This document shows positions 24,387 through 33,378 of a DNA stretch of 35,104 nucleotides, in pieces. The position numbers were made by a program, and so were the translations under genes. Source of the stretch: Novosphingobium sp. GTDB taxonomy: Bacteria; Pseudomonadota; Alphaproteobacteria; Sphingomonadales; Sphingomonadaceae. The notes under the pieces are model-generated. The model ran no database searches. It worked only from the letters and a program-made list of their open reading frames with translations, and was not told the origin of the DNA. The stretch covers positions 1-35,104 of the forward strand of contig JAGNTK010000013.1 in assembly GCA_017987575.1 (NCBI GenBank), in the 5' to 3' direction. Each line of letters opens with the position of its first letter. Position 1 is the stretch's first letter.

Positions 24387-24686
24387 ATGAGCGACCCCCG
24401 CCTGACCCTGATGGAAGCCATCAGCCGCAAGCTGAACGTCGAAGCGCAGTATAACGGCGCGACGATCCGCCTTTCCCCGCATCTGATGTTCGAACGCCAC
24501 GGCGACCTGTTCGTCTCCGCGCTCAACCTCGGCAAAGTATGGCGCAGTGACGAGGAACCTCGGCTGGGCCAATTCAAATTGGCAGGTCTAAGCCAAGCCA
24601 AGCTGCTGGATGCCGAATTCGAGCCGCTCGACGGGTTCAAACCAGAAGTCCCGCGTGAGGGCGACGTGATGGTGCTGGCGGTCTGA
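24387..24686 (+). CDS. Conserved hypothetical protein
   Basis: A 99-residue cytoplasmic protein. The pattern RHGDLFVSALNLGKVWRSD followed by FKLAGLSQAKLL suggests a small beta-rich fold, possibly like the WYL-type SH3 fold, but I cannot prove that. The segment RLTLMEAISRKLNVEAQYNG at the N-terminus looks helical then strand. No good Shine-Dalgarno precedes the ATG. It lies between tRNA-Pro and the divergent region of the L,D-transpeptidase gene, with which it is convergent. Confidence 0.65.
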   Translation: MSDPRLTLMEAISRKLNVEAQYNGATIRLSPHLMFERHGDLFVSALNLGKVWRSDEEPRLGQFKLAGLSQAKLLDAEFEPLDGFKPEVPREGDVMVLAV

Positions 24687-24731
24687 GCCCGCCCGGGCGG
24701 TTGGCTTACAGTGGGCATGGTCCTCGACGCT

Positions 24732-25880
24732 TTAGCCTGCGCATTCGCTGCCTTGCTCAGCCAACGCGAGCGGAACCCGGCGGTCCCGATTATAGATGTC
24801 ATCATACAGCGCGAGGCTCCCATCGCTGCGAATTCCGGCTGTAAAATAGGCAATGTATACCGGAACCGGCCGTATCAACCCAACCGTTACGGACTTGCGG
24901 GACGCCACCAGCGCATCAATTTGACTGCGGTTTTTCACTCCAGCCAGCAAGCTTTCCGCCAGCCCCAGCGCATCGCCCACCCGCACGCAACCATGGCTCA
25001 AAGCCCGAACGTCCTGATTGAACAAATCGCGGTTGGGGGTATCGTGAAGATAGACGCTGAACGGATTGGGCATCACCAGTTTCATCTGTCCTAGCGCATT
25101 GCCCGGCCCCGGCTTCTGCCGAACTGATCCGCCACCCCAAACATAACCCCGCGCACGCGCCGTCGCCGGGCTGCGCCGGATCAACCCGCCGACGCTTTCG
25201 CGAACGATATTGCTGGGCACATTCCACCAGGGATTGATGTTCACGCCGGTGACGGTCGCTGAAAAGATAGGCGTGGGGCTCGCGGTCTTGCCGACGATGA
25301 CACGCCAGCTGCCTACTCGCTGGCCGCCTCGCCAGCGGGTCAGCTCAAACCCAGCAGCATTGACTAGCAGATAGTCCTGTCCCAGCGAGATCGGCATCCA
25401 GCGCCAACGCTCCATGCTACGCGCAATTTTCTGGCGCCGGACCGGATCGGTTTCACTCCGCAAGGCTTCACGTAGCGCGGCATATTCAGGATGCTGTGGG
25501 CGTTGTCCGGCGAGGAAATCGTCGATTCGCCCGCCAGCCAGTGCAACCGACAGCTGCGCTTCGACATCAAAATCGCGATCACTATCGACGATCCGCCAGC
25601 CCGCCCGTTCCGCGGCAGAGGCTGAGCCCAGCAGGTGCATCCGTGCCAGCTTGAGCGCGAGCGCCGAGGCGGCCACATCGATCAGACTCGGATCACCAAT
25701 GGCGAGCGCGCTATCGAGCGCGTTGCTGTCTGGGCGCGGCAAGGCATCGTCGGGCGCCGCAGCAACCCAGGCTCGCAGTTTGCCGATTGCGTCCGGATTC
25801 CATAGCGGCGCCGAAACCACATCATCGGTAGCGCCAGTCAGCAGAACAGCCAGCGCAAGCAGGGAACGCCTTATCCGCAT
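24732..25880 (-). CDS. L,D-transpeptidase (YcbB/LdtD-like)
   Basis: These enzymes make 3-3 cross-links in peptidoglycan or attach proteins to it in the periplasm. The 382-residue product has a signal peptide (about 1-23), an N-terminal helical region with the family stretch MERWRWMP (156-163), and a YkuD catalytic domain with His280 in VYLHDTP and Cys298 in SHGCVRV. The residues are intact, so it is likely active. It is divergent from the second transpeptidase-type gene, with 75 bp between the starts. Confidence 0.9.
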   Translation of the reverse strand: MRIRRSLLALAVLLTGATDDVVSAPLWNPDAIGKLRAWVAAAPDDALPRPDSNALDSALAIGDPSLIDVAASALALKLARMHLLGSASAAERAGWRIVDSDRDFDVEAQLSVALAGGRIDDFLAGQRPQHPEYAALREALRSETDPVRRQKIARSMERWRWMPISLGQDYLLVNAAGFELTRWRGGQRVGSWRVIVGKTASPTPIFSATVTGVNINPWWNVPSNIVRESVGGLIRRSPATARARGYVWGGGSVRQKPGPGNALGQMKLVMPNPFSVYLHDTPNRDLFNQDVRALSHGCVRVGDALGLAESLLAGVKNRSQIDALVASRKSVTVGLIRPVPVYIAYFTAGIRSDGSLALYDDIYNRDRRVPLALAEQGSECAG

Positions 25881-25955
25881 TGTGCCCCATCAAGCTTGCA
25901 ATCCGGGAAAGCTACCCCAGATCGTGGTCAAACGAACTTCGGGATACGCATACCC

Positions 25956-26558
25956 ATGAAATTCAACCGGCGCCACTTTCTCGGCGCCATGGTTGTCGGC
26001 AGTGCCGGGTTGGCGCCTTCTAATAGCTTCGCCGCGACGCTTTGCGGCGAGATGCCAGTCCTTCTGCCGAACGCCTTGGCCGCCCTGGAATCCCACTCTA
26101 CCCGAATCGTCAAGCGTGACGTGATCGGCATCGTCAACTTCGCAGCCCATTCGCGATTGCCACGCTTTCAGCTGATCGATCTGGTCGGCGGGCGCGTGCT
26201 CAAGACCATGCTTGTCGCCCATGGCAGCGGATCCGATCCGGCAGCGAGCGGCTGGACCGAACGTTTCTCCAACCGCCCGGGTTCAAATGCTTCGTCCAAG
26301 GGCGCATTCGTGACGGGGCCGGTCTATCACGGTAAGCATGGTCGCTCGCGCAAGTTGCTCGGACTTGACCCGCTCAACGAGGCCGCTGAACGCCGCGCAA
26401 TAGTGATCCACGGCGCGGACTATGTCGATCAAAGTCTGGCCCTTAGCCAAGGCAGAATCGGCCGCAGCCAAGGTTGCTTCGCAGTGTCGCGACCGGACAT
26501 TGGTGACTTGCTGGATCTGCTTGGCGAAGGCCGGATGCTGTTCGCCTGGAAGTACTGA
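25956..26558 (+). CDS. Murein L,D-transpeptidase catalytic domain family protein (YkuD_2 type)
   Basis: The 200-residue product starts with a twin-arginine-like signal (FNRRHFLGAM with a hydrophobic stretch, cleavage near FAATL). The C-terminal part carries a YkuD-like site with His152 in VIHGADY and Cys174 in RSQGCFAVS. The frame is open from 25896, but the start at 25956 places the signal at the N-terminus. The stop lies 1 bp before the recG stop on the other strand. It is a different branch from the YcbB-like neighbour. Confidence 0.85.
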   Translation: MKFNRRHFLGAMVVGSAGLAPSNSFAATLCGEMPVLLPNALAALESHSTRIVKRDVIGIVNFAAHSRLPRFQLIDLVGGRVLKTMLVAHGSGSDPAASGWTERFSNRPGSNASSKGAFVTGPVYHGKHGRSRKLLGLDPLNEAAERRAIVIHGADYVDQSLALSQGRIGRSQGCFAVSRPDIGDLLDLLGEGRMLFAWKY

Positions 26559-26559
26559 G

Positions 26560-28617
26560 CTAACCGCCCCGCAACAGCTGCACACCCCAGTCGCGCTCAA
26601 ACAGATATAGCAGCAGTCGCGCCGCCTCGCCGCGTTCGCCAGTCAGGCCGCCGTCGCGCTCAATCAGCAGGCGCGCATCATCGTGGGCGATCGGCAGCAG
26701 CCGCTGGATCTGCTCGAGGCTGGCAACACGGAACGGCGTGTCGCCCGATTGGCGTGTGCCAAGAAGCTCACCGCCGCCACGCAGCTTGAGGTCTTCTTCG
26801 GCTAAGCGAAACCCGTCCTGCGTCTCGCGCATCAAGGCCAGCCGCTCGCGTGCCGTCTCTGACAACGCCGGTCCGCGCAACAACAGGCAGGTGCTCTTCC
26901 CCTCGCCGCGCCCGACCCGTCCGCGCAGCTGGTGCAACTGGGCAAGGCCGAACCGTTCGGCCTGTTCAATCACCATCAACGTGGCATTGGGCACATCGAC
27001 GCCAACCTCGATCACCGTGGTGGCGACCAGCAGCTTGGCCGCGCCACTGGCGAAGCGGAGCATTGCAGCGTCCTTGACCTCTGGCCGCAGCTGCCCGTGA
27101 ACGAGCACCACGGTATCGCCAAACCGGGCCTTCAGTTCCGCATAGCGCGCCTCAGCCGCTGCAATATCTTCGGTCTCAAGCTCGCGGACCATCGGGCAGA
27201 CCCAATAGGCCTGTTGCCCACCTTCCAGATGCCGTCCGACCGCGCCAACCACGTCGTCCAACCGCTCCAGCGCGACCACCCGCGTATCGATCGGCTGACG
27301 CCCCGGCGGCATTTCGTCGAGACGGCTGACGTCCATCTCGCCATATTGGGCCAAGGTGAGCGTGCGCGGAATCGGGGTGGCGGTCATCGCCAGGCAATGC
27401 GGGGTACGTTTGCCTTTTTGCGTCAGCATCAGCCGCTGGCCGACGCCGAAGCGGTGTTGCTCGTCAATCACAACCAAGGCGAGATTCTTGTAAGTGACCG
27501 CATCCTGGAAAATCGCGTGGGTGCCGACGACCAGCTGGATCGAGCCATCGACCAGCCCCATCAGGATCGATTCACGCGCCCGGCCCTTGTCGCGCCCGGT
27601 GAACAGCGCGATTTCCACCCCGGTTCCCGATAGCATCCGGCTTAGCGTTTCGTGATGCTGGCGGGCGAGGATTTCAGTCGGCGCGAGCAGCGCGGCCTGC
27701 GCCCCGGCCTCTACCGCGAGCAGCATTGCCTCCAGCGCGACAACGGTCTTGCCCGATCCGACATCGCCCTGCAGCAGCCGCAACATCGGCGCAGGCTGCG
27801 CCATGTCTTCCGTAATTTCCTGGATCGAGCGGCTTTGCGCGCCGGTCAGCGCGAAAGGCAGCGATAGCTTGCCACGCAGCGATCCATCACCAGCCAAGGC
27901 CGTTCCAATCCGCGCGCGGTTAGCATTCTTGACCAGCATCAGTGCCAATGAGTTGGCGAGCAATTCGTCATAGGCCAGCCGATCGCGCGCAGCGGGATGC
28001 TCCCCCCGGTGCGCCAGCGTCAGGGCGTCGCGCCAATGCGGCCACTGCATCTTGTCGGCCAGCCCCGGCTCAATCCATTCGGGCAATTCGGGTGCCGTCG
28101 CCAGAGCTTGCTGGACCAGCGCCGCGATCCGGTTTTGGGTCAACCCATCAGACAGGGGATAGACCGGCTCTGTCAGTTGCCCGACCAAGGCCGCGCTATC
28201 CGCCTCGACATGATCCGGATGTACGATCTGGAGCATCTGGCCGTACTGCTCAAGCTTACCCGCCACCCAGCGCAGCTCGCCGACCGGCAATTGCTTCTTC
28301 GCTGAATAGGACGCGCGCCCGAAATAGCTGATTGCGCAGATGTTGCCGATCGCATCGCTCGCCAGCACGCGAAACGGGCCCCGTCCCGACGAACCGCGGT
28401 GTTCGACCGGCGTCAGTGCAACGATGATCTGTTCGCCGACGCTGGCTTCATCGAGATTGCTAACCGCGCGGCGCTGCACGAACCGGTCGGGCAGATGATA
28501 GGCAAAGTCCCGCACCCGGGTCAGCCCCAGTCGCTCAAGCGGACGCGCGAGGCCGGTGCCGACGCCTTTCAGGCTGTCAGCGGGAACAAACAACGGGTTG
28601 AGACGTTCCGGACGCAT
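26560..28617 (-). CDS. recG: ATP-dependent DNA helicase RecG
   Basis: RecG remodels stalled replication forks and branched DNA. The 685-residue product has an N-terminal wedge / OB region (about 60-155), then superfamily 2 helicase motifs: GDVGSGKT with Lys290, LLAPTEILARQH, VIDEQHRFGVGQR, MTATPIPRT, and the C-terminal domain HGQLRPEVKDAAM and QLRGRVGRGEG. AAAGGA precedes the ATG by 4 bp. It is divergent from the host-attachment-type gene across 110 bp. Confidence 0.97.
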   Translation of the reverse strand: MRPERLNPLFVPADSLKGVGTGLARPLERLGLTRVRDFAYHLPDRFVQRRAVSNLDEASVGEQIIVALTPVEHRGSSGRGPFRVLASDAIGNICAISYFGRASYSAKKQLPVGELRWVAGKLEQYGQMLQIVHPDHVEADSAALVGQLTEPVYPLSDGLTQNRIAALVQQALATAPELPEWIEPGLADKMQWPHWRDALTLAHRGEHPAARDRLAYDELLANSLALMLVKNANRARIGTALAGDGSLRGKLSLPFALTGAQSRSIQEITEDMAQPAPMLRLLQGDVGSGKTVVALEAMLLAVEAGAQAALLAPTEILARQHHETLSRMLSGTGVEIALFTGRDKGRARESILMGLVDGSIQLVVGTHAIFQDAVTYKNLALVVIDEQHRFGVGQRLMLTQKGKRTPHCLAMTATPIPRTLTLAQYGEMDVSRLDEMPPGRQPIDTRVVALERLDDVVGAVGRHLEGGQQAYWVCPMVRELETEDIAAAEARYAELKARFGDTVVLVHGQLRPEVKDAAMLRFASGAAKLLVATTVIEVGVDVPNATLMVIEQAERFGLAQLHQLRGRVGRGEGKSTCLLLRGPALSETARERLALMRETQDGFRLAEEDLKLRGGGELLGTRQSGDTPFRVASLEQIQRLLPIAHDDARLLIERDGGLTGERGEAARLLLYLFERDWGVQLLRGG

Positions 28618-28727
28618 GGTGTCCTTTAATCAGCCTCGCAGCATTTTCGCCAGTTATTGATGCAGCGCATGGACTGGAGGTCCGCAAGCGCCTTCATGGG
28701 CATCAGTTGAACACCAAGGAGAGTTGA

Positions 28728-29132
28728 ATGCTGCTGCCCCACGGAACCGTGATTGCACTGGTCGATGGCCACAATTTCGAACTGTATCGCAACGCCGGTG
28801 ATGAAGCCGCGCCTGAACTGAGCGCCCTGCCCAGCCCCAAGCTGGACACCCACAACCATTCGGGCGCCAGCCACCATTCCAGCGCCGGAAACCACGCTGG
28901 CAGTATGGTCAGCGAAGACGCCCATGCCAATGCCGCTGCAACTTGGCTCAACGGGCAGGTACTCGCGCATAAGATCAAGGATCTGGTCGTGATTGCACCG
29001 CCCCGCACTTTGGGTGAGCTACGCAAGCACTACCACAAGCTGACCGAACGCGCCGTCGTCAAGGAACTGCACAAGGACCTCATCGGCAAGCAACCCGGCG
29101 ACATCATCGCCGCGCTTCGCGAGAAGCATTGA
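28728..29132 (+). CDS. Host attachment family protein
   Basis: A 134-residue protein resembling the family annotated as required for attachment to host cells, known from Agrobacterium and related bacteria. Characteristic parts are the start GTVIALVDGHNFELYRN, the helix DLVVIAPPRTLGELRKHYH and the C-terminal ELHKDLIGK. A histidine-rich loop (about 41-57; THNHSGASHHSSAGNH) could bind metal. AAGGAGAG precedes the ATG. It is not necessarily involved in host contact in this organism. Confidence 0.8.
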   Translation: MLLPHGTVIALVDGHNFELYRNAGDEAAPELSALPSPKLDTHNHSGASHHSSAGNHAGSMVSEDAHANAAATWLNGQVLAHKIKDLVVIAPPRTLGELRKHYHKLTERAVVKELHKDLIGKQPGDIIAALREKH

Positions 29133-29144
29133 GCGTTGCCTTTG

Positions 29145-29170
29145 TCGCCGCCGCAGCCTAGCGGCGGCGA
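29145..29170 (+). repeat. Perfect 10-bp hairpin abutting the sdhE start
   Basis: TCGCCGCCGC (29145-29154) and GCGGCGGCGA (29161-29170) flank the 6-base loop AGCCTA. Only one base separates it from the sdhE ATG at 29172, so it would cover the ribosome entry region. It could also act as a 3' end for the host-attachment gene; no T-run follows. Confidence 0.8.
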
Positions 29171-29171
29171 C

Positions 29172-29438
29172 ATGGACCTCGAAAACCGTCTCCGCCGCTG
29201 CAAGTTCCGCGCCTGGCATCGCGGCACGCGTGAGGCGGACTACATGATCGGCTGTTTCTTTGACGCCAAGTACGCGGCTTGGGGCGATGCGGAAATCGCG
29301 TGGTTCGAGCGGCTGCTTGATGAAGAAGACGTCGACATCATGGGCTGGGCGCTGGGCACACTATCTGTACCAGTCGAGTACGCCGGACCATTGATGGACG
29401 CGTTCTGCAAACTGGACTTCGTCGAAATCCCGCGCTGA
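29172..29438 (+). CDS. sdhE: FAD assembly factor SdhE
   Basis: SdhE helps to attach FAD to the flavoprotein subunit of succinate dehydrogenase. The 88-residue length matches the family, and the conserved RGxxE motif is at 17-21 (RGTRE). The ATG at 29172 is chosen over 29136 because it gives the standard length. No Shine-Dalgarno is exposed, since the region is inside the hairpin. The order recG ... sdhE, mfd is familiar from other alphaproteobacteria, as I recall. Confidence 0.9.
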   Translation: MDLENRLRRCKFRAWHRGTREADYMIGCFFDAKYAAWGDAEIAWFERLLDEEDVDIMGWALGTLSVPVEYAGPLMDAFCKLDFVEIPR

Positions 29439-29582
29439 GCCCCCCCTCTCCCTGCTCGCTGCGCGAGCTGTCCCTCTCCCGCAAGGGGAGAGGGTCTAAG
29501 TAGTTCGCACTCCTCTCCCCTTGCGGGAGAGGATACACAGGCTTGGGAGCGAAGCGAACTAGCCGAAGTTGGAGAGGGGGCT
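29438..29582. repeat. Palindromic element between sdhE and mfd
   Basis: The outer arms AGCCCCCCCTCTCC and GGAGAGGGGGCT enclose two smaller hairpins: CCCTCTCCC with GGGAGAGGG (29472-29494), and CCTCTCCC with GGGAGAGG (29512-29532). It begins at the stop codon of sdhE. It resembles other CCTCTCCC-type dispersed palindromes in this window. The gap up to mfd (29677) has no further gene. Confidence 0.7.
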
Positions 29583-29676
29583 TGGTGCAGCGCCCAACCC
29601 CCGCTAAGGCTCCCCTCTAAACCCCACCCCGTTGGCCTCGATTTTGGCCTGCGGGGCAATTGCCGTTGCGAGTGCC

Positions 29677-32600
29677 ATGCCTGACCTGTCCAAATTGTTG
29701 AGCGCCAAGACCCCGCTGACCCTCGCCTCACTGGCGCGCGGGGCACAGCCGTTGGTGCTCGCCGATCTGGCGCGGGCAGCAAAGACCCGGGCGGTATTTA
29801 TCGCGCCCGATGAAGCAGCAATGCAGGCGATTGCCGACAGCGCGGCCTTCTTCGCACCCGAACTGGAAGTGCTGACGTTTCCGGCCTGGGACTGCCTGCC
29901 CTATGACCGCGCCAGCCCGGCGTTGACGGTCAGCGCGCGGCGCTTGGCGGCACTGCACCGCTTGCAAGCCAAGCCCAGTGCGCCGCAACTGCTGCTGACT
30001 ACAACGAGCGCAGTACTGCAACGCGTCGCCACTCCGTTCCGGATTCGCGAAAATGTCCGCCTGCTCAAACCGGGCATGGAAATCGGCCGCGAAAGCCTGA
30101 TCGCGCTGCTCCAGCGGCAAGGTTACAGCCGCACCGACACGGTGGTTGATGCCGGCGAATATGCCGTGCGCGGATCGATTTTCGATATCTATCCATCCGG
30201 TCTCGGTTCCGGCCTGCGGCTCGATTTCTTCGGAGATGAGCTAGAAACGCTGCGGCTGTTCGATCCCAATACCCAGCGCTCGCACGGCGTGGCCGAGGAA
30301 CACCTGCTGTTGCCCGCCAGCGAAGCGTTGATGGACGAAGACAGCGTCAAACGCTTCCGCACGCGCTACCGCGAGCAGTTCGGCGCCAATGCCACCTCTG
30401 ATCCGCTCTATCAGGCGGTCAGCGATGGGCGGCGGCTCGCAGGCATGGAGCACTGGCTGCCGCTGTTCGAAGACAAGCTGACCACGCTGTTCGATCACCT
30501 TGGCGCGAGCGACACGATCGTGATCGAAAGCGCAGCACTGGGCGCGGCGGACGAACGACTGGGCGATATCGCCGATTACTTCAAAAGCCGCAGCGACACT
30601 TCCGGCAAAGCGCCCGGATCGTACCGCCCGCTCGATCCCGCTGCGCTGTACCTTTCGAAGGACGAACTGAACGCGGTCCTGGCCGGCCACCCGGTTCACC
30701 GCGCCGATCTGTTCAGCCAGCCGACCAGCGCAACTGTGATCGACTGCGGCTTTACCAGCAGCCGCGATTTCACCCCCGAACGCGCGCGTGGCGACAATAT
30801 CTATGAGGCGGCGGCTACTTACCTGACCGGGCAAGCCAAGCGCGGCAAGAAGACCCTGATCGCCGCCTATACCGAAGGCAGCCGCGCCCGCATTTCGGCA
30901 ATTCTCGGCGAAGCTGCCCGTCCCGCTCCGATCATGGCGGATAGCTGGCAAGAGGCGCTCGGCCTCGCCGCCAAGGGCACGCCGGTTGCGCTCGTCCTGC
31001 CGCTTGAGAGCGGCTTTGCCAATGACGAGCTGGAGCTGGTCACCGAGCAGGACATTCTGGGTGACCGGCTGGTCCGCCGCAAGAAACGCCGCAAGGGCGC
31101 TGATGCCTTTCTGGCTGAACTCGCTGCGCTGACGCCGGGCGATCTGGTGGTCCATATGGAGCACGGGATCGGCCGCTATATCGGGCTGCAATCCATCCCG
31201 GTGGGGCAAAGCCCGCACGATTGCGTTGCACTGGAATACCACGGCGGGGACAAGCTGTACGTCCCGGTCGAAAATATCGACGTGCTCAGCCGCTATGGCA
31301 GCGACAACGAATTCGTCGGGCTCGACCGGCTCGGCGGCGAAGGCTGGCAAAAGCGCAAGAGCCGCCTAAAGGAGCGGATCCGGGCGATTGCCCACGAATT
31401 GCTCAAGACGGCGGCGCTGCGCGCCCTTCGGCAGGCACCCGTGCTGGCGGCGGACGAGGCGAGCTATGGTCCCTTTGTTGACCGCTTCCCCTGGGCTGAA
31501 ACCGAAGATCAGGAAGCCGCCATCGAGGACGTTTTAAACGACCTGGCAGAGGGCCGCCCGATGGACCGGCTGGTCTGCGGCGATGTCGGCTTTGGCAAAA
31601 CCGAGGTCGCTCTCCGCGCAGCCTTCGTTGCCGCCATGGCTGGGCAACAGGTTGCCGTCATTGCGCCAACCACCTTGCTCGCCCGCCAGCACTTCACTGG
31701 CTTTACCGATCGGTTTTCCGGGTTTCCGCTCAAAGTTGGGCGGCTATCGCGGCTGGTCGGCGACAAAGAGGCCAAGGCGACCAAGGCCGCGCTGGCAGAT
31801 GGCACCTGCGATGTGGTGATCGGCACCCACGCGTTGTTATCAAAGGGCCTGAGCTTCAAGAACCTGGGTCTTGTAATCGTTGATGAAGAGCAGCGGTTCG
31901 GGGTGACCCACAAGGAAACGCTAAAGCAGCTACGCAGCAATGTTCACATGCTGACGCTGACCGCCACCCCAATCCCGCGCACCTTGCAAATGGCGATGTC
32001 TGGCCTGCGTGAGCTGTCGACGATCCAGACCCCGCCGGTCGACCGGCTGGCGGTGCGGACCTATGTGATGGAATGGGACGATATGGTGATGCGCGAGGCT
32101 TTGCTGCGCGAACACCACCGCGGCGGGCAGAGCTTTATCGTCGTGCCCCGGATCGCTGATATGGCCGAGGTGGAAGACTGGCTGCACAAAACCGTGCCCG
32201 AGATCCGCTACATTTCCGCCCACGGCCAGATGTCGGCCGGCGAAGTCGAAGAACGGATGAGCGCGTTTTACGAGAAGAAGTACGAAGTGCTGGTTTCGAC
32301 CACCATCGTCGAATCCGGCCTCGACATCCCCAGCGCGAACACGATCATCATTCACCGGGCTGACCGGTTTGGCCTCGCCCAGCTCTATCAGCTGCGCGGA
32401 CGGGTCGGCCGGGCGAAACTGCGCGCCTATGCTTACCTTACCACGCCGGCCGATACGCAATTGTCCGAAGTGGCCGAAAAGCGGCTGAAAGTGCTGGGCG
32501 ACCTCGACTCGCTCGGCGCCGGGTTCCAGCTCGCCAGCCACGATCTCGACATTCGCGGCGCGGGCAACCTGCTCGGCGATGAGCAATCGGGCCACATCCG

Positions 32601-33150
32601 CGAAGTTGGGTTCGAGCTTTACCAGTCGATGCTGGAGGACGCGATTCTGGCGGCCAAAGCTGGCGAACTGGGGCTGGCACGCGAACGCCATGCACTCAAC
32701 CCGCAGATCACCGTCGATGCGCCGATCATGATCCCGGAAGACTACGTGCCAGACCTTGCAGTCCGGATGGCGCTCTACCGCCGCCTGAACGATGCCGAAG
32801 ATGCACAGGAGGTCGAAAGCTTGTCCGCCGAAATGATCGACCGCTTCGGCCCACTGCCGCAGCCGACCACCAATCTGGTCAAGCTGATCCAGATCAAGCG
32901 GCAGGCGATCGAGGCGCATATCGCCAAGATCGATGTGGGGGCCAAGGGCACGCTGGTATCGTTCCATCAGGACAGCTTCCCCGATCCCGCGGGACTGATT
33001 GCCTATGCCGCGCGGCTGGAAGGCACGATCAAGTTGCGCCCCGACAGCAAGATCGCCGTTACCCGCGCATGGGGTAGCGCCGAAGCGCGGCTCAATGGCT
33101 TGTTCCAGCTGACCAAGGGGCTAGCGCAGATCGCGCGGAAGGCGAAGTAA
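29677..33150 (+). CDS. mfd: Transcription-repair coupling factor
   Basis: Mfd removes stalled RNA polymerase from damaged DNA and recruits UvrA. The 1157-residue product has the UvrB-like N-terminus (LTFPAWDCLPYDRASP, near 66-81), the RNA-polymerase-interacting region with LVVHMEHGIGRYIGL, Walker A GDVGFGKTE with Lys641, DEEQRFGV, TATPIPRTLQMA, QLRGRVGRAK and the C-terminal TRCF domain. The frame opens at 29632, but the ATG at 29677 (MPDLSKLLSA) gives the typical N-terminus. No clear Shine-Dalgarno is seen. Confidence 0.97.
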   Translation: MPDLSKLLSAKTPLTLASLARGAQPLVLADLARAAKTRAVFIAPDEAAMQAIADSAAFFAPELEVLTFPAWDCLPYDRASPALTVSARRLAALHRLQAKPSAPQLLLTTTSAVLQRVATPFRIRENVRLLKPGMEIGRESLIALLQRQGYSRTDTVVDAGEYAVRGSIFDIYPSGLGSGLRLDFFGDELETLRLFDPNTQRSHGVAEEHLLLPASEALMDEDSVKRFRTRYREQFGANATSDPLYQAVSDGRRLAGMEHWLPLFEDKLTTLFDHLGASDTIVIESAALGAADERLGDIADYFKSRSDTSGKAPGSYRPLDPAALYLSKDELNAVLAGHPVHRADLFSQPTSATVIDCGFTSSRDFTPERARGDNIYEAAATYLTGQAKRGKKTLIAAYTEGSRARISAILGEAARPAPIMADSWQEALGLAAKGTPVALVLPLESGFANDELELVTEQDILGDRLVRRKKRRKGADAFLAELAALTPGDLVVHMEHGIGRYIGLQSIPVGQSPHDCVALEYHGGDKLYVPVENIDVLSRYGSDNEFVGLDRLGGEGWQKRKSRLKERIRAIAHELLKTAALRALRQAPVLAADEASYGPFVDRFPWAETEDQEAAIEDVLNDLAEGRPMDRLVCGDVGFGKTEVALRAAFVAAMAGQQVAVIAPTTLLARQHFTGFTDRFSGFPLKVGRLSRLVGDKEAKATKAALADGTCDVVIGTHALLSKGLSFKNLGLVIVDEEQRFGVTHKETLKQLRSNVHMLTLTATPIPRTLQMAMSGLRELSTIQTPPVDRLAVRTYVMEWDDMVMREALLREHHRGGQSFIVVPRIADMAEVEDWLHKTVPEIRYISAHGQMSAGEVEERMSAFYEKKYEVLVSTTIVESGLDIPSANTIIIHRADRFGLAQLYQLRGRVGRAKLRAYAYLTTPADTQLSEVAEKRLKVLGDLDSLGAGFQLASHDLDIRGAGNLLGDEQSGHIREVGFELYQSMLEDAILAAKAGELGLARERHALNPQITVDAPIMIPEDYVPDLAVRMALYRRLNDAEDAQEVESLSAEMIDRFGPLPQPTTNLVKLIQIKRQAIEAHIAKIDVGAKGTLVSFHQDSFPDPAGLIAYAARLEGTIKLRPDSKIAVTRAWGSAEARLNGLFQLTKGLAQIARKAK

Positions 33151-33296
33151 TCCTCCCCGGCACGGGGAGGGGGACCGCCGCGAAGCGGGGGTGGAGGGGT
33201 ACGCGCGGTGGTCGCGACCTGTCCGGCCAAGTCGCGATCACCGCGCGTACCCCTCCACCACCTACGGTGGTCCCCCTCCCCCAAGGGGGAGGATTA
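33148..33296. repeat. Near-perfect long palindrome after mfd
   Basis: Outer arms TAATCCTCCCC and its complement (33285-33296) and inner arms of 29 bases (33190-33218 and 33231-33259, one mismatch) make a strong cruciform. The TAA of mfd is the first triplet of the element, and the TAA of the EAL remnant on the other strand is the last. It could serve as a bidirectional terminator. No gene is seen between 33151 and 33293. Confidence 0.8.
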
Positions 33297-33378
33297 GCCC
33301 CGCGCCAATTCCCCAAACTCCGCTGCCTCCATCGGCTGCGCCTGAAAAAAGCCCTAGTATACCGCGCAGCCCTCAGCA
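33294..33378 (-). pseudogene. 3' remnant of a second EAL-domain gene
   Basis: On the minus strand this translates as EGCAVY-stop-GFFQAQPMEAAEFGELARG-stop. It matches the C-terminal EGCAFYQGFLRAQP region of the EAL gene at 34364, with about four-fifths of bases identical over some 66 bp by eye. A CAG has become TAG. The remnant is fused directly to the 3' end of the truncated lipase-like gene. Only the last 25 residues or so are present. Confidence 0.8.

Noticed and set aside
24048..24572. Open frame containing [20 protein letters not shown] on the minus strand
   Set aside because: This is the well-known artefact of reading the antisense strand of a tRNA gene, here tRNA-Pro.
30241..31350. Long open frame (369 codons) on the minus strand inside mfd
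   Set aside because: The mfd motifs are clear on the plus strand. Long antisense frames are expected in GC-rich DNA.
31930..32967. Second long open frame (345 codons) opposite mfd
   Set aside because: Same reason: it lies wholly inside the mfd coding region with no recognisable domain.
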